The notes under the pieces: generated by a model
The model's input: the letters and a program-made list of their open reading frames with translations, nothing else
Told to the model about the DNA's origin: nothing
Databases searched by the model: none
Made by a program: the position numbers and the translations under genes
Part shown: positions 1-10,080 of the stretch, piece after piece
Position numbering within the stretch: position 1 is the first letter of the stretch
Layout: each line of letters begins with the position of its first letter
DNA from: Acidimicrobiaceae bacterium
GTDB taxonomy: Bacteria > Actinomycetota > Acidimicrobiia > Acidimicrobiales > RAAP-2
Assembly (NCBI GenBank): GCA_003162475.1
Contig: PMOI01000015.1
Span: 62,001-126,000, forward strand
Direction of reading: 5' to 3'
DNA length: 64,000 bases

Positions 1-648
1 GGGGGGAGCGAGCGCGTCGCCGCCGCTCTCGCGGCCATCGACGCGAACACCGAACTCACGGTCGTGCTCGGAGGGGACAACGCCGCGACCTGGCACGCGC
101 TGCGCGCGCTGGCGAGTGAATCAATGGGCGACTACGGACTGATTACGCTCGACGCGCACTTGGACATGCGCGAGGGACGCTCCAATGGCTCGCCCGTTCG
201 CCAACTTCTCGACGAAGGGCTCGATCCCCTTCGCGTCGTCCAAGTCGGACTCGGTGACTTCTCAAACTCCGCCGCGTACGCCCGCCACGCTCTCGCCGCG
301 GGGGTGACGATCATCGGACGCGACGCGTTTCGTCACGAGGACGTCGCCGTGATCGCCCGGCGCGCGCTCGAGATAGCGGGCGCGGACGGTCGCAAGGTCT
401 ACGTCGACGTCGACCTCGACGTGGCCGATCAAGCCGTCGTGCCGGGATGTCCCGCCGCGGCGCCCGGGGGACTGAGCGCTGACGAGCTTCGTCGTTTCGT
501 GCGCGAGGTGACGTCGTCGAGGTCCGTCGTCGCGATCGACTTCACGGAGATCGACGCCGAACAAGACAGCATCGACCGAAGAACCGTTCGTCTGGCGGCA
601 CTCTTAGTACTCGAGGCGCTCGCGGGCGTGCAAAGGAGAACGGCGTGA
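1..648 (+). CDS. hutG: Arginase/agmatinase-family formimidoylglutamase, 5'-truncated by window edge
   Basis: Frame is open to base 1; GGDNA, DAHLDMR and DVDLDVADQA metal-site motifs of the ureohydrolase family; directly upstream of hutH. Confidence 0.8.
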   Translation, partial: GGSERVAAALAAIDANTELTVVLGGDNAATWHALRALASESMGDYGLITLDAHLDMREGRSNGSPVRQLLDEGLDPLRVVQVGLGDFSNSAAYARHALAAGVTIIGRDAFRHEDVAVIARRALEIAGADGRKVYVDVDLDVADQAVVPGCPAAAPGGLSADELRRFVREVTSSRSVVAIDFTEIDAEQDSIDRRTVRLAALLVLEALAGVQRRTA

Positions 649-2174
649 CCGTGTTCGTAGGACTTGAACCTCTCTCGAGGGCGCAGTTGATAGCCGTCGC
701 GCGCCGCTACGAGCCCGTCGCCCTCAGTCGCGAAGTACTGGAGCGTCTCACGCGTCAACGAGGGGCGATCGACGTGCTCGTCGACAGCGGCGCACCGATC
801 TACGGCCTCTCGACGGGCTTTGGTTCCCTCGCGACGACGTCAATCTCGCCAGAGCGACGTCGAGACCTCCAACGATCGTTAATTCGCTCACACGCCGCGG
901 GCGTGGGACCAGAAGTTGAGACCGAGGTCGTTCGAGCGATGATGGTGTCGCGTCTCACCAATCTCTGCAGTGGCGTGTCGGGTGTTCGCACCACGACCGC
1001 CGAGGCGTACGCCGCACTGTTGAACGCGGGCATCACGCCCATCGTGCACGAGTTCGGATCACTGGGATGCTCAGGCGACCTCGCGCCGCTCGCGCACGTC
1101 GCGCTGGCGTTGATGGGCGAGGGTGACGTTCGTGACGCCGGGGGCGCGCGTCGCCGCGCGGCGGACGCGCTCGCCGACGCGGGGCTCAGCCCGGTCGAAC
1201 TCGCCGAAAAGGAGGGACTCGCCCTCATCAACGGCACCGACGGCATGTTGGGACAGCTCGTGTTGGCCCTCGACGACGGTATGGCGCTGATGCAACAGAT
1301 AGACCTGGCGGCGGCGATGTCGATCCAGGCCCTTCGCGGCACGAATCGCGTGTTCCTCGCCGAGATCCACGCCCTACGACCCCATCCCGGTCAACTCGCG
1401 AGTGCGCAGAACCTAATGGCGCTCCTCAGTGACTCCGAGATCGTCGACGCCCATCTCGACGACTTCTCTCAGGTGCAAGACGCCTACTCACTTCGCTGCG
1501 CCCCTCAAGTGCACGGGGCGGCGCGCGACACGTTCAGCTACGCCGCCGGCGTCGCCGACATCGAGTTGGCCGCGGCGATCGACAACCCCTCGGTACTGGC
1601 CGACGGATCACTGGTGTCGAACGGCAACTTTCACGGCGCGCCCGTTGGCTACGCGCTCGACTTTCTGGCCATTGCCCTCGCCGACGTGGCGTCGATGTCC
1701 GAGCGCCGCACCGACCGGATGCTCGACGAGAACCGCAGCTACGGCCTGCCCCCGTTCCTCGCGCACGAGGCGGGCGTGGACTCGGGTCTCATGATCGCCC
1801 AGTACGCCCAGGCCGCACTGGTGACCGAGATGAAGCGTCTCGCCTCACCGGCCAGCGTCGACTCCATTCCCTCGTCAGGTATGCAAGAAGATCACGTCTC
1901 GATGGGTTGGCACGCCGCGAGGAAACTTCGTAAAGCGCTCGACGCCTTTCGTGACGTCGTGGCGATCGAACTGCTCGCGAGCGCGCGCGCCCTGGCGCTT
2001 CGAGCGCCGTTAACCCCCTCACCGGTGACGCAAGCGATTGCCGAGCGCGTGAACGCGCGCTCGGGGGGACCGGGTCACGACCGCTGGCTCTCGCCCGAGA
2101 TCGCTGCCGTCTCCGAGCTCGTCGCGAACCGCGAACTACTCGAGACGGCGTCGCGTTTCGTGACGTTGCGTTAG
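645..2174 (+). CDS. hutH: Histidine ammonia-lyase
   Basis: [17 protein letters not shown] region, [24 protein letters not shown]; 4-nt overlap with hutG. Confidence 0.96.
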   Translation: MTVFVGLEPLSRAQLIAVARRYEPVALSREVLERLTRQRGAIDVLVDSGAPIYGLSTGFGSLATTSISPERRRDLQRSLIRSHAAGVGPEVETEVVRAMMVSRLTNLCSGVSGVRTTTAEAYAALLNAGITPIVHEFGSLGCSGDLAPLAHVALALMGEGDVRDAGGARRRAADALADAGLSPVELAEKEGLALINGTDGMLGQLVLALDDGMALMQQIDLAAAMSIQALRGTNRVFLAEIHALRPHPGQLASAQNLMALLSDSEIVDAHLDDFSQVQDAYSLRCAPQVHGAARDTFSYAAGVADIELAAAIDNPSVLADGSLVSNGNFHGAPVGYALDFLAIALADVASMSERRTDRMLDENRSYGLPPFLAHEAGVDSGLMIAQYAQAALVTEMKRLASPASVDSIPSSGMQEDHVSMGWHAARKLRKALDAFRDVVAIELLASARALALRAPLTPSPVTQAIAERVNARSGGPGHDRWLSPEIAAVSELVANRELLETASRFVTLR

Positions 2175-2188
2175 GCGAAGGAGACTTC

Positions 2189-3844
2189 ATGGAAGGTGCG
2201 CGACCCGTTCGAGCCGCGAGAGGCACGTCCATCAGCGCTCTCGGCTGGCCCCAAGAGGCCGCGCTGCGCATGTTGCAGAACAACCTCGATCCCGAGGTCG
2301 CTGAGCGCCCCGATGATCTCGTCGTCTACGGCGGCACGGGTCGCGCGGCGCGCGACTGGCGCAGTTTCGATGCGCTCATCCGCACGCTCACGACCCTGAA
2401 GGCCGACGAGACCATGCTGGTCCAGTCCGGTCGGCCCGTCGGTGTCCTGCAGACCCACGAGTGGGCGCCGCGCGTGTTGATCGCGAACTCGAACCTGGTG
2501 CCGGACTGGGCGACGTGGCCCGAGTTTCGTCGACTCGAAGCACTGGGTCTCACCATGTACGGCCAGATGACCGCGGGCTCGTGGATCTATATCGGTACGC
2601 AAGGAATCCTGCAAGGGACCTACGAGACCTTCGCGGCCATTGCCGTCAAGCGCTTCAACGGTACGTTGGCGGGCACGCTGACGCTGACCAGCGGCGCCGG
2701 TGGGATGGGCGGCGCGCAGCCACTCGCCGTCACGATGAACGACGGGGTATGCCTCTGCGTGGACGTCGATCCCAGCCGTTTGCAACGCCGTGTCGATCAG
2801 CGCTACTTGGACGAGTGGACGGACGACCTCGACGAGGCGCTCGCGCGAGTAGCCCAGTCAAAGAAGGACCGCGAGGCGCTGAGCGTAGGACTCCTCGGCA
2901 ACGCCGCGACGATACTGCCGGAGATCCTTCGTCGTGGCGTCGAGGTCGACATCGTCACCGACCAGACGTCCGCCCACGATCCGTTGAGCTATCTGCCCGA
3001 GGGCATCGACCTCGGTGACTGGTCCGACTATGCCGAGAAGAAACCCGAAGAGTTCACCGACCGTGCACGCGAATCCATCGTGCGCCACGTCGAGGCGATG
3101 GTCGGCTTCATGGACGAGGGCGCCGAGGTCTTCGACTACGGCAACTCGCTGCGCGGTGAGGCCCAACTTGGTGGCTACGCGCGAGCCTTCGACTACCCGG
3201 GCTTCGTGCCGGCGTACATCCGTCCGCTGTTCTGTGAAGGAAAGGGACCCTTTCGCTGGGCGGCGCTGTCGGGTGATCCCGCTGACATCGCCGCGACCGA
3301 CCAGGCCGTGCTCGACCTCTTTCCCGAGAACGATCTTCTTCGTCGCTGGATCACGAAGGCCCAAGACCGCGTGGCCTTCCAGGGACTGCCGGCGCGCATC
3401 TGCTGGCTGGGTTACGGCGAACGCGACCAGGCGGGTGTGGCCTTCAACGAACTCGTGGCCTCGGGTGCGGTGAAGGCACCCCTCGTCATTGGACGCGATC
3501 ACCTCGACAGTGGTTCGGTCGCTTCTCCGTACCGCGAGACCGAGTCCATGCTCGATGGTTCGGACGCCATTGCGGACTGGCCACTCCTCAACGCACTCGT
3601 GAACACGGCGTCGGGTGCGTCGTGGGTGTCCATCCATCACGGCGGGGGTGTCGGCATCGGTCGTTCCATTCACGCGGGCCAGGTGTGCGTCGCCGACGGC
3701 ACCGCGTTGGCGGGCGAGAAGCTCCGCCGAGTGCTGACGAACGACCCGGCGATGGGCGTGCTTCGCCACGTGGACGCCGGTTACGACATCGCCGACGAAA
3801 CGGCCGAGAAGACGGGTCTGCGCGTCCCCATGCGCGAGAGCTGA
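2189..3844 (+). CDS. hutU: Urocanate hydratase
   Basis: [43 protein letters not shown] motifs; operon context. Confidence 0.96.
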   Translation: MEGARPVRAARGTSISALGWPQEAALRMLQNNLDPEVAERPDDLVVYGGTGRAARDWRSFDALIRTLTTLKADETMLVQSGRPVGVLQTHEWAPRVLIANSNLVPDWATWPEFRRLEALGLTMYGQMTAGSWIYIGTQGILQGTYETFAAIAVKRFNGTLAGTLTLTSGAGGMGGAQPLAVTMNDGVCLCVDVDPSRLQRRVDQRYLDEWTDDLDEALARVAQSKKDREALSVGLLGNAATILPEILRRGVEVDIVTDQTSAHDPLSYLPEGIDLGDWSDYAEKKPEEFTDRARESIVRHVEAMVGFMDEGAEVFDYGNSLRGEAQLGGYARAFDYPGFVPAYIRPLFCEGKGPFRWAALSGDPADIAATDQAVLDLFPENDLLRRWITKAQDRVAFQGLPARICWLGYGERDQAGVAFNELVASGAVKAPLVIGRDHLDSGSVASPYRETESMLDGSDAIADWPLLNALVNTASGASWVSIHHGGGVGIGRSIHAGQVCVADGTALAGEKLRRVLTNDPAMGVLRHVDAGYDIADETAEKTGLRVPMRES

Positions 3845-5016
3845 TGACCACGCGCGTCGTTCGACACGTGAGCGAGTTGACGACGAACGATCCCACGCTC
3901 GGTGACTACAGCGCGCTCGGCCGACTTTTTGATGCGGCCTTCGTCGTGGATGACGACCAGGTGCTCTGGGTCGGGCCCGACGCCGAGGCGCCCGACGCTG
4001 ACGAGGAGATCGACGCATCAAATCGCGCGGTGGTGCCGGGCTTCGTTGACTCGCACACTCACCTCGTCTTCGCCGGCGAACGCAGCGACGAGTTCGAGGC
4101 GCGCATGGCGGGCGTGCACTACGACGGTGGGGGAATTGCGCGCACCGTCGCCTCAACGAGAGCGGCCACGTTCGATGAACTTCGTCGCGGCACGCGTACA
4201 CGCGTCGCCGAGATGTTCGCCGGGGGCGTAACGACCGTAGAGATCAAGTCCGGCTACGAGTTAACGACGGTCGGCGAGACGCGTGCACTCGAGGTGGCCA
4301 GTGCGTTCAGCGAAGAAGTGACCTGGCTGGGCGCGCACGTCGTGCCATCGGAATTCACGAACAACCGGGACGGTTACGTCGAGCTCTTGACCTCGTCGAT
4401 GCTCGATTCGTGCGCGCCGCACGCCAAGTGGGCTGACGTCTTTTGCGACCGAGGAGCGTTCAGCGTCGACGAGGCGCGCGAGGTGCTGACCCACGCGCGA
4501 GCGAAGGGTCTCGCCCCTCGTCTACACGCCAACCAACTGGCTCATAGTGGCGCAATTGCTCTCGCGGTCGATCTCGACTGCGCCAGTGTCGATCACTGTA
4601 CGTACCTCGACGACCACGACATCGATCTCTTGAGTGCGTCGGCGACCGTCGCGACGTTGCTCCCGGGTGCGGAGTTCTCGACGCGTTCGCCCTACCCGTC
4701 CGCTCGTCGCTTGCTCGACGCCGGGGTGAGCGTGGCGCTCGCGACGGACTGCAACCCGGGATCGTCCTACGTGACGAGCATGGCCTTCGTAATCGCGTTG
4801 GCGGTGCGTGAGATGGCCATGAGTGTCGACGAGGCGCTCTACGCGGCGACCAAAGGCGGCGCGCTGGCGCTGCGTCGTGACGACGTCGGTCACCTTGGTG
4901 TGGGCGCGCGCGCCGACTTTGCGTTGCTCGACGCCCCGCGCGCGGCGCACCTGGCCTACCGACCCGGCGCCAACGTGGTCGAGAGGACCTTCAGCCCCAC
5001 GACGTTGAGGGACTGA
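3844..5016 (+). CDS. hutI: Imidazolonepropionase
   Basis: VPGFVDSHTHLVFAGERSDEF, ATDCNPGS; ATG at 3844 overlaps hutU TGA, so the longer ORF start at 3622 is rejected. Confidence 0.93.
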   Translation: MTTRVVRHVSELTTNDPTLGDYSALGRLFDAAFVVDDDQVLWVGPDAEAPDADEEIDASNRAVVPGFVDSHTHLVFAGERSDEFEARMAGVHYDGGGIARTVASTRAATFDELRRGTRTRVAEMFAGGVTTVEIKSGYELTTVGETRALEVASAFSEEVTWLGAHVVPSEFTNNRDGYVELLTSSMLDSCAPHAKWADVFCDRGAFSVDEAREVLTHARAKGLAPRLHANQLAHSGAIALAVDLDCASVDHCTYLDDHDIDLLSASATVATLLPGAEFSTRSPYPSARRLLDAGVSVALATDCNPGSSYVTSMAFVIALAVREMAMSVDEALYAATKGGALALRRDDVGHLGVGARADFALLDAPRAAHLAYRPGANVVERTFSPTTLRD

Positions 5017-5040
5017 CGATTTAAAGAATCGAACGAATGG

Positions 5041-5901
5041 CTACGACGCCTTGTCAACCCTGATATCACCCGACACCGTGTTGACCTTGATGAAGAGCAC
5101 GTCCTCGTCGCTCGTCGCGTCGCCCTTGGCGTCGAGATCGATGTTTGAACCGAGATCTCCCGACACGGTGTTGCCGTTGACGTCAACGACGAGGCCCCGT
5201 TGCACGCCGACGTGCACGTCACCCGAGACGACCTTGACGACGACGTTGCCGGGGCGATCCACCGAGAGGTCGACGTCACCCGAGGCGCTGGCGATATTGG
5301 TCTTCGTTGCCGCGCCGTCACAACGAACGTCGCCCGAGGCGCTGCGGCATTTGAGGACGTCGAGCACGTTGCCCGTACGAACGTCGCCCGATGCGGTCTT
5401 GACGTCGAGCGTGCGGCACGAGTCGAGAGCACTCACGTCACCTGAGGCGCTTGCCACGTCGACGTCATCGAAGGGACCCTCCAGCGAGGAGTCCCCCGAT
5501 ATGGTCTTGATCTCCAAGGACGAGTCGTGGGGAAGCACGACGAACACGTCGAGGTCGGAACTGCCAAAGTCGAACCACGACCTGGCGGAACCTCGCACGC
5601 CCCGGAACGACCCGGAGAAGGTTCCCGGTTGTGACTCGATCTCCAACAGGTTGCTCGTGGTGTCGAAGCGGACGACCGCGAGCTCGAGGAGATGTTCGAA
5701 CTTCGACGAACTCGCGCGAAGCGTCACCTCGAGTTGGTTACCCTCGATCGAGCGAACCCGCACGTCCCCGCTCTTCGTGGCGATCTTGACCAGCACAGGT
5801 CCAGTTGGGGAGAACGTCTCGGTCCTTTCGTGACCGGACCCGCGTGGCCAAAGAGCATCGCCTTGGTTGGCGTTGCTCGCGGCGTTTGATTCGTTGGTCA
5901 T
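5041..5901 (-). CDS. DUF4097-type beta-strand repeat protein
   Basis: Repeated SGDV/SGDL motifs at roughly 20-aa spacing; start chosen at MTNESNAAS. Confidence 0.75.
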   Translation of the reverse strand: MTNESNAASNANQGDALWPRGSGHERTETFSPTGPVLVKIATKSGDVRVRSIEGNQLEVTLRASSSKFEHLLELAVVRFDTTSNLLEIESQPGTFSGSFRGVRGSARSWFDFGSSDLDVFVVLPHDSSLEIKTISGDSSLEGPFDDVDVASASGDVSALDSCRTLDVKTASGDVRTGNVLDVLKCRSASGDVRCDGAATKTNIASASGDVDLSVDRPGNVVVKVVSGDVHVGVQRGLVVDVNGNTVSGDLGSNIDLDAKGDATSDEDVLFIKVNTVSGDIRVDKAS

Positions 5902-6128
5902 GTTGACTTCCCTTCGTTGATTCGTGACGACGATCCTCTCCGCGGCCTTCGCGGGGAAGTACAACAGTTGGCTCGGCGCCTCAAGGGAGGCGTCGTCCGG
6001 TGACGAGCGCTCACCCCCGCAGGTCTCGAAGTTCAACGTGTCGTGTCGGGCTCGGCGGTACGACACGTCGAGCGTCGTGACGGGTAGTCGGGGAGCAAGG
6101 TATCTCATGGCGCACGTGGATCTTCGAT

Positions 6129-6584
6129 TTAGGCGCGGCCCTTGCCGCGCAGCTGACGTTTTCCAACGACGAACGAACCAGAAGGATCGCTTCGGACCGA
6201 TCGCTCGAGTGAGCGCACGATCCACGAGTTGACGGACGACCCTACGTCGGTCGCGAGATTCTCGATGTTCTCTTTCAGATCGTCGGTGAGTCGTAGCGCG
6301 ATGCGCGCCGAGTAGTCACCCGTGGGAGGGGTTGTCTCAGGGCTGACGGGAACGAGGCGTGTGAGGCGCACCGCGTCACCCTCGAAGCTCAACGTGAGTG
6401 GTGCGCCGTCGTGGAGATTGAACTCCTGTACGAGGTCGTTGAGAGCGTCCAGGAAATGCTTTTGCATCGCTGGCTCGAGTGCGGCGCCGAGTCGTTCGAC
6501 GACGGACGCCGTCTCGGGGCCTGCGATATCGGCCAAGTTCTTGAAGTCACCGCGAATACTCTCTACAAAGTCCGATATCAACAT
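6129..6584 (-). CDS. HicB/ribbon-helix-helix-type DNA-binding protein
   Basis: C-terminal SARIALRLTDDLKENIENLATDVGSSVNSWIVRSLERSV resembles an RHH fold; upstream of the DUF4097 gene on the same strand. Confidence 0.65.
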   Translation of the reverse strand: MLISDFVESIRGDFKNLADIAGPETASVVERLGAALEPAMQKHFLDALNDLVQEFNLHDGAPLTLSFEGDAVRLTRLVPVSPETTPPTGDYSARIALRLTDDLKENIENLATDVGSSVNSWIVRSLERSVRSDPSGSFVVGKRQLRGKGRA

Positions 6585-6613
6585 GATGCGAATATAACAT
6601 CATTATGATATCA
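6570..6613. promoter_or_regulatory. Candidate autoregulatory operator of the HicB-like gene
   Basis: GATATCA at 6574 and 6607 (33 bp apart) flanking ATGATG-N9-CATCAT inverted repeat over the start region. Confidence 0.35.
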
Positions 6614-6789
6614 ATGTCAACGGCTCAGCAAGAATTCCCTTTCCACAACGGATTTCGTGGCCCGTCGACCTTCAAATGACCGAGACGTTGCGGTTGGAAG
6701 AGGTCGCGCCGAGCTTCACGTTCGGAGAGTTGCCGGGGTCTTGCGTGACGAGGAAGCGATTGCGCACGATGGCGCCGTCGTGCGGTGAG

Positions 6790-7458
6790 TCAGCTTCGGG
6801 TTTCGATGCCCGCAAGGATGATGTCGACAAGGCGTTGGAGACTCGTGTCATCAATGCCGCTCGGACCGGCCGCGTGGCAACTCCCCATGACCAAGTTCAA
6901 TATGTCCTTGGTGCCGACGTCGGCTCGAACCGCGCCCTCGTCGACGGCGCGTTGACGAAGAGAGTCAACGCGCGCCATGAGTACTTCGAACGTGTCAGAG
7001 AAGCGCGCCTTGATGTCAATGCCGGCTTGGCCGAGCGCGTCGAAGAGATCCTTTTTCTCTGATGACTGGTGTGCGAATTCGCGCAAGAACGAGCAGAGAC
7101 CCTCCTGCGCGTTGGGATTCTTCACGCACTCGTCGGCCGTTGCGAGGAGACTCGTGAGACGCGTCATGACGATCGCTTCGTAGAGGGCTTCCTTCGTGGG
7201 GAAGTGGCGATACAAGGTCCCGATACCAACACCCGCGCGTTCGGCAACGATGTCGATCGGGACCATGACGCCGTCGAGGGCAAATATCTCCTCAGCCGCC
7301 TGGAGTATCTTCTCGTGGTTTCTCGCGGCGTCGGCGCGCATGGGGCGTGGCTCGATTAACGCTGAAACGGCTGGTGGCGCTGTCTGTACCGCGCTTGACG
7401 CCCCGTGAGCGCCCCGGTCATCCTCAGTCATGAGTCCTCCAAACGGCGTTGTTGACAA
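6790..7458 (-). CDS. TetR-family transcriptional regulator
   Basis: N-terminal ILQAAEEIFALDGV...AERAGVGIGTLYRHFPTKEALYEAI HTH; divergent from MFS transporter. Confidence 0.88.
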   Translation of the reverse strand: MSTTPFGGLMTEDDRGAHGASSAVQTAPPAVSALIEPRPMRADAARNHEKILQAAEEIFALDGVMVPIDIVAERAGVGIGTLYRHFPTKEALYEAIVMTRLTSLLATADECVKNPNAQEGLCSFLREFAHQSSEKKDLFDALGQAGIDIKARFSDTFEVLMARVDSLRQRAVDEGAVRADVGTKDILNLVMGSCHAAGPSGIDDTSLQRLVDIILAGIETRS

Positions 7459-7480
7459 ACGGAACCATCGTTACTATAGT
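7452..7480 (+). promoter_or_regulatory. Sigma-70-type promoter for the MFS gene
   Basis: TTGACA (7452-7457), 17-nt spacer, TATAGT (7475-7480). Confidence 0.6.
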
Positions 7481-7490
7481 GGGATTTATC

Positions 7491-7506
7491 CGGAACCGTA
7501 GTTCCG
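7491..7506. promoter_or_regulatory. Candidate TetR operator
   Basis: CGGAAC-CGTA-GTTCCG inverted repeat; related sequence GGAACCATCGTT at 7461-7472 inside the promoter spacer. Confidence 0.55.
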
Positions 7507-7593
7507 ATTCAATCCGGTCTGCGTTCAGAGTATTCGCAGTATCTCAGTAATTCAGCCCCCCGCAGTATCAGTCATACCAGAAAGAAGAGAAAT

Positions 7594-9108
7594 ATGACCA
7601 CTGAAGTCATGAATAGCGGTGCTCCTCTTGAGGAGGCGGTACCGGATCCCAAGCGCTATTGGACCCTCGCCATTATTGCGATCGCCCAACTCATCATCGT
7701 GCTCGACGCCACGGTCGTCGTGGTGGCGTTGCCCAGCGCGCAACGCGCCCTGCACATCTCTGTCGCGAACCGACAGTGGGTGATGAGTGCCTACACCCTC
7801 GCGTTCGGAAGTTTCCTACTTCTCGGTGGGCGCATTGCCGACTACCTGGGGCGTCGACGCGTTTTCGTGATTGGACTCATCGGATTTGGACTCGCGTCGG
7901 GCATCGCAGGATTCGCACCGAACCAGGCCATGCTTTTCGGAGCGCGCGCTATCCAGGGTGCCTTCGGTGCCCTTATGGCGCCAGCGGCACTGTCCTTGTT
8001 GACGGTGACCTTTACGGAGGCGCGCGAGCGCGCGCGAGCGTTCGGTGTCTACGGTGCGATCGCCGGCGGCGGCGCTGCTCTTGGCCTCGTGCTCGGTGGC
8101 GTGCTGACCCAGTACGCCTCGTGGCGCTGGACGCTCTTGATCAACGTGCCCATCGCGCTCTTCGCCGCCGTCGCGGCCACACTGGTGATACGAGAAAGTC
8201 GAGTGGAGACCCGCCACGGCTACGACCTACCCGGCGCGCTGACCTCGACGGTGGGACTCTTCCTCCTCGTCTACGGCTTCACGATGGTCGCGTCACACGG
8301 TTGGGGATCGACGTTGACGGTGTCCTTGTTGACCGGCGCAGTGTTGTTCCTTGTGGCTTTCGTACTCATCGAACTGCGCTCCACGCATCCGTTGCTACCG
8401 CTGAAGGTCGTCCTCGATCGCCGGCGCGGTGGATCATTCCTCGCGTCGCTGTTAGTCGGGATGGCCATGCTCGGGACGTTCTTGTTTCTCACCTACTTCT
8501 TGCAGGGGACCTTGGGCTACAGCGCGCTGAAGACGGGCTTCGCCTTCCTGCCGTTCTCGGCGGGCATCATCGCGGGCGCGGGCGTCTCAAGTCGACTCCT
8601 ACCGCGAACCGGACCGAGGGGACTACTGGTCACCGGTCTGTCATTGGCGACCTTGGGACTGCTCTGGTTCTCACGGCTCACGCCGAGCAGCTCGTACGTG
8701 ACGCACGTCTTGGTGGGTGAGATCCTCGTGAGTATCGGCATGGGAATTACGTTCGTGCCAATGAACAGCACCTCGCTCTTTGGTGTCGACGAAGAGAACG
8801 CTGGCGTCGCGAGTGCGCTCGTCAACACCACCCAACAGGTTGGTGGTGCTCTGGGCACCGCGCTCTTGAACACCATTGCGGCGTCGGCCACGGTGAGTTA
8901 CTTGGCGCTTCGCGTTCACAATGCTTCGACGCGCAGTGCGGGTGCAGTCCACGGTTACACGACGGCCTTTGAAGTGAGTGCGGCGTTGGTCGCGTCAGCG
9001 GCCGTCGTCGCGGGACTCTTGATTGGCGGAAAACATCAACACGTCGACGTCGAGGGTGACACTGGCACGTTGAGTGTCGCGTCGGAGAGCCAGTTCGCTC
9101 TGGAGTGA
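7594..9108 (+). CDS. MFS transporter, DHA2 (EmrB/QacA-like) family
   Basis: LDATVVVVALPSAQRALH, GGRIADYLGRRRVF, about 14 hydrophobic segments. Confidence 0.9.
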   Translation: MTTEVMNSGAPLEEAVPDPKRYWTLAIIAIAQLIIVLDATVVVVALPSAQRALHISVANRQWVMSAYTLAFGSFLLLGGRIADYLGRRRVFVIGLIGFGLASGIAGFAPNQAMLFGARAIQGAFGALMAPAALSLLTVTFTEARERARAFGVYGAIAGGGAALGLVLGGVLTQYASWRWTLLINVPIALFAAVAATLVIRESRVETRHGYDLPGALTSTVGLFLLVYGFTMVASHGWGSTLTVSLLTGAVLFLVAFVLIELRSTHPLLPLKVVLDRRRGGSFLASLLVGMAMLGTFLFLTYFLQGTLGYSALKTGFAFLPFSAGIIAGAGVSSRLLPRTGPRGLLVTGLSLATLGLLWFSRLTPSSSYVTHVLVGEILVSIGMGITFVPMNSTSLFGVDEENAGVASALVNTTQQVGGALGTALLNTIAASATVSYLALRVHNASTRSAGAVHGYTTAFEVSAALVASAAVVAGLLIGGKHQHVDVEGDTGTLSVASESQFALE

Positions 9109-9126
9109 GCGGCCCCTCGTGTGGTC

Positions 9127-10080
9127 TTACGTTGACGGCGGTGCCTCGAGGGGCACCGCCGTTTGCTCGTCAGGTTCCACGTCGCGCCGTTCGAGCGCGG
9201 CGTTGAGTTCTCCGCCCGTCAAGATCGCGAGACCCGTCAGGTAGAGCCAAAAGATGAGGATGGCGACGCCCGCGAACGCGCCGTACGTATTGCCGTAGGA
9301 ACCGAAACTCGAGGTGTAAAAGGAGAAGCCCCACGAGACGAGCGCCCAGAGGATCGTCGCGACGAGCGCGCCGGGACTGAACCAACGCCAGCGCGCGCGA
9401 GGACGATTGGGCGCCACGAAGTAGAGAAAGGCCATCAAGAGATTCATCAGGCCGAGCGCGATGAGAAAGCGCAGTATCGTCCACACGGCGCTAAAGGCAG
9501 TGCCTCCGATTGGCGCCGTGTGCTTGATGACGTTTCCCAACTGCGGGCCGAAGATGATCAACGCGGACGCGGCACTTCCGAGCACGGTCGCGCCGATGAG
9601 CAGTGGTATCGCCACGATGCGCTTGGCGAAGAACGAGCGGTCCAGGGGAACGTCGTAGGCCATGTCCAGTCCTTCTTCGACGATCACCATGCCTGACGTC
9701 GCACTCCACAACGCCACCACGCACGCCACGACGGTGGTGATGAGGTCGGCGCGGGTACGTTGCGTGGCGTGCGAGATTGCGCCGGTGAAGACCTGCGCCG
9801 CGCCTGCGGGAAGTGATTTGGTCACGCCGTGCAGAAGGTTGAGCACGAAGCTGCGCGACACCGTGACCAGGGTGGCGATACCTAAGAGGGCGATGATGAT
9901 CGGAAAGATGGCGAGGAACCAGCGGTACGCGAACGCGCCCGCGGCGATGTTGACGCGATTCATCTTCATGTGCGCCAAGGTCGAACGCACGGTGGCGCTC
10001 CAGCGCCGCGCACGCGCTGCCTCGTCACTTTTCAAAAGGGTTTCTTCCCATTCTCGCGTGGACGGGGTGGGGTGAGACAT
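9127..10080 (-). CDS. YihY/BrkB-family inner membrane protein
   Basis: AYRWFLAIFPIIIALLGIATLV, FYTSSFGSYGNTYGAFAGVAILIFWLYLTGLAILTGGELNA. Confidence 0.85.
   Translation of the reverse strand: MSHPTPSTREWEETLLKSDEAARARRWSATVRSTLAHMKMNRVNIAAGAFAYRWFLAIFPIIIALLGIATLVTVSRSFVLNLLHGVTKSLPAGAAQVFTGAISHATQRTRADLITTVVACVVALWSATSGMVIVEEGLDMAYDVPLDRSFFAKRIVAIPLLIGATVLGSAASALIIFGPQLGNVIKHTAPIGGTAFSAVWTILRFLIALGLMNLLMAFLYFVAPNRPRARWRWFSPGALVATILWALVSWGFSFYTSSFGSYGNTYGAFAGVAILIFWLYLTGLAILTGGELNAALERRDVEPDEQTAVPLEAPPST
9135..9162. terminator. Hairpin between convergent MFS and BrkB genes, inside brkB 3' coding end
   Basis: Perfect 11-bp stem ACGGCGGTGCC/GGCACCGCCGT, 6-nt loop; no clear U-tract. Confidence 0.35.

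Noticed and set aside
1060-1090. HutH MIO motif is CSG rather than the textbook ASG
   Set aside because: Cys-Ser-Gly is, from memory, seen in other actinobacterial HutH proteins and should still cyclise; not novel.
132-1370. Many long antisense/alternate-frame ORFs across the window (e.g. 800..1342 -, 2858..4201 -, 40073..41311 +)
   Set aside because: Arg/Pro/Ser-rich shadow frames typical of high-GC DNA, lying opposite or inside well-supported genes.
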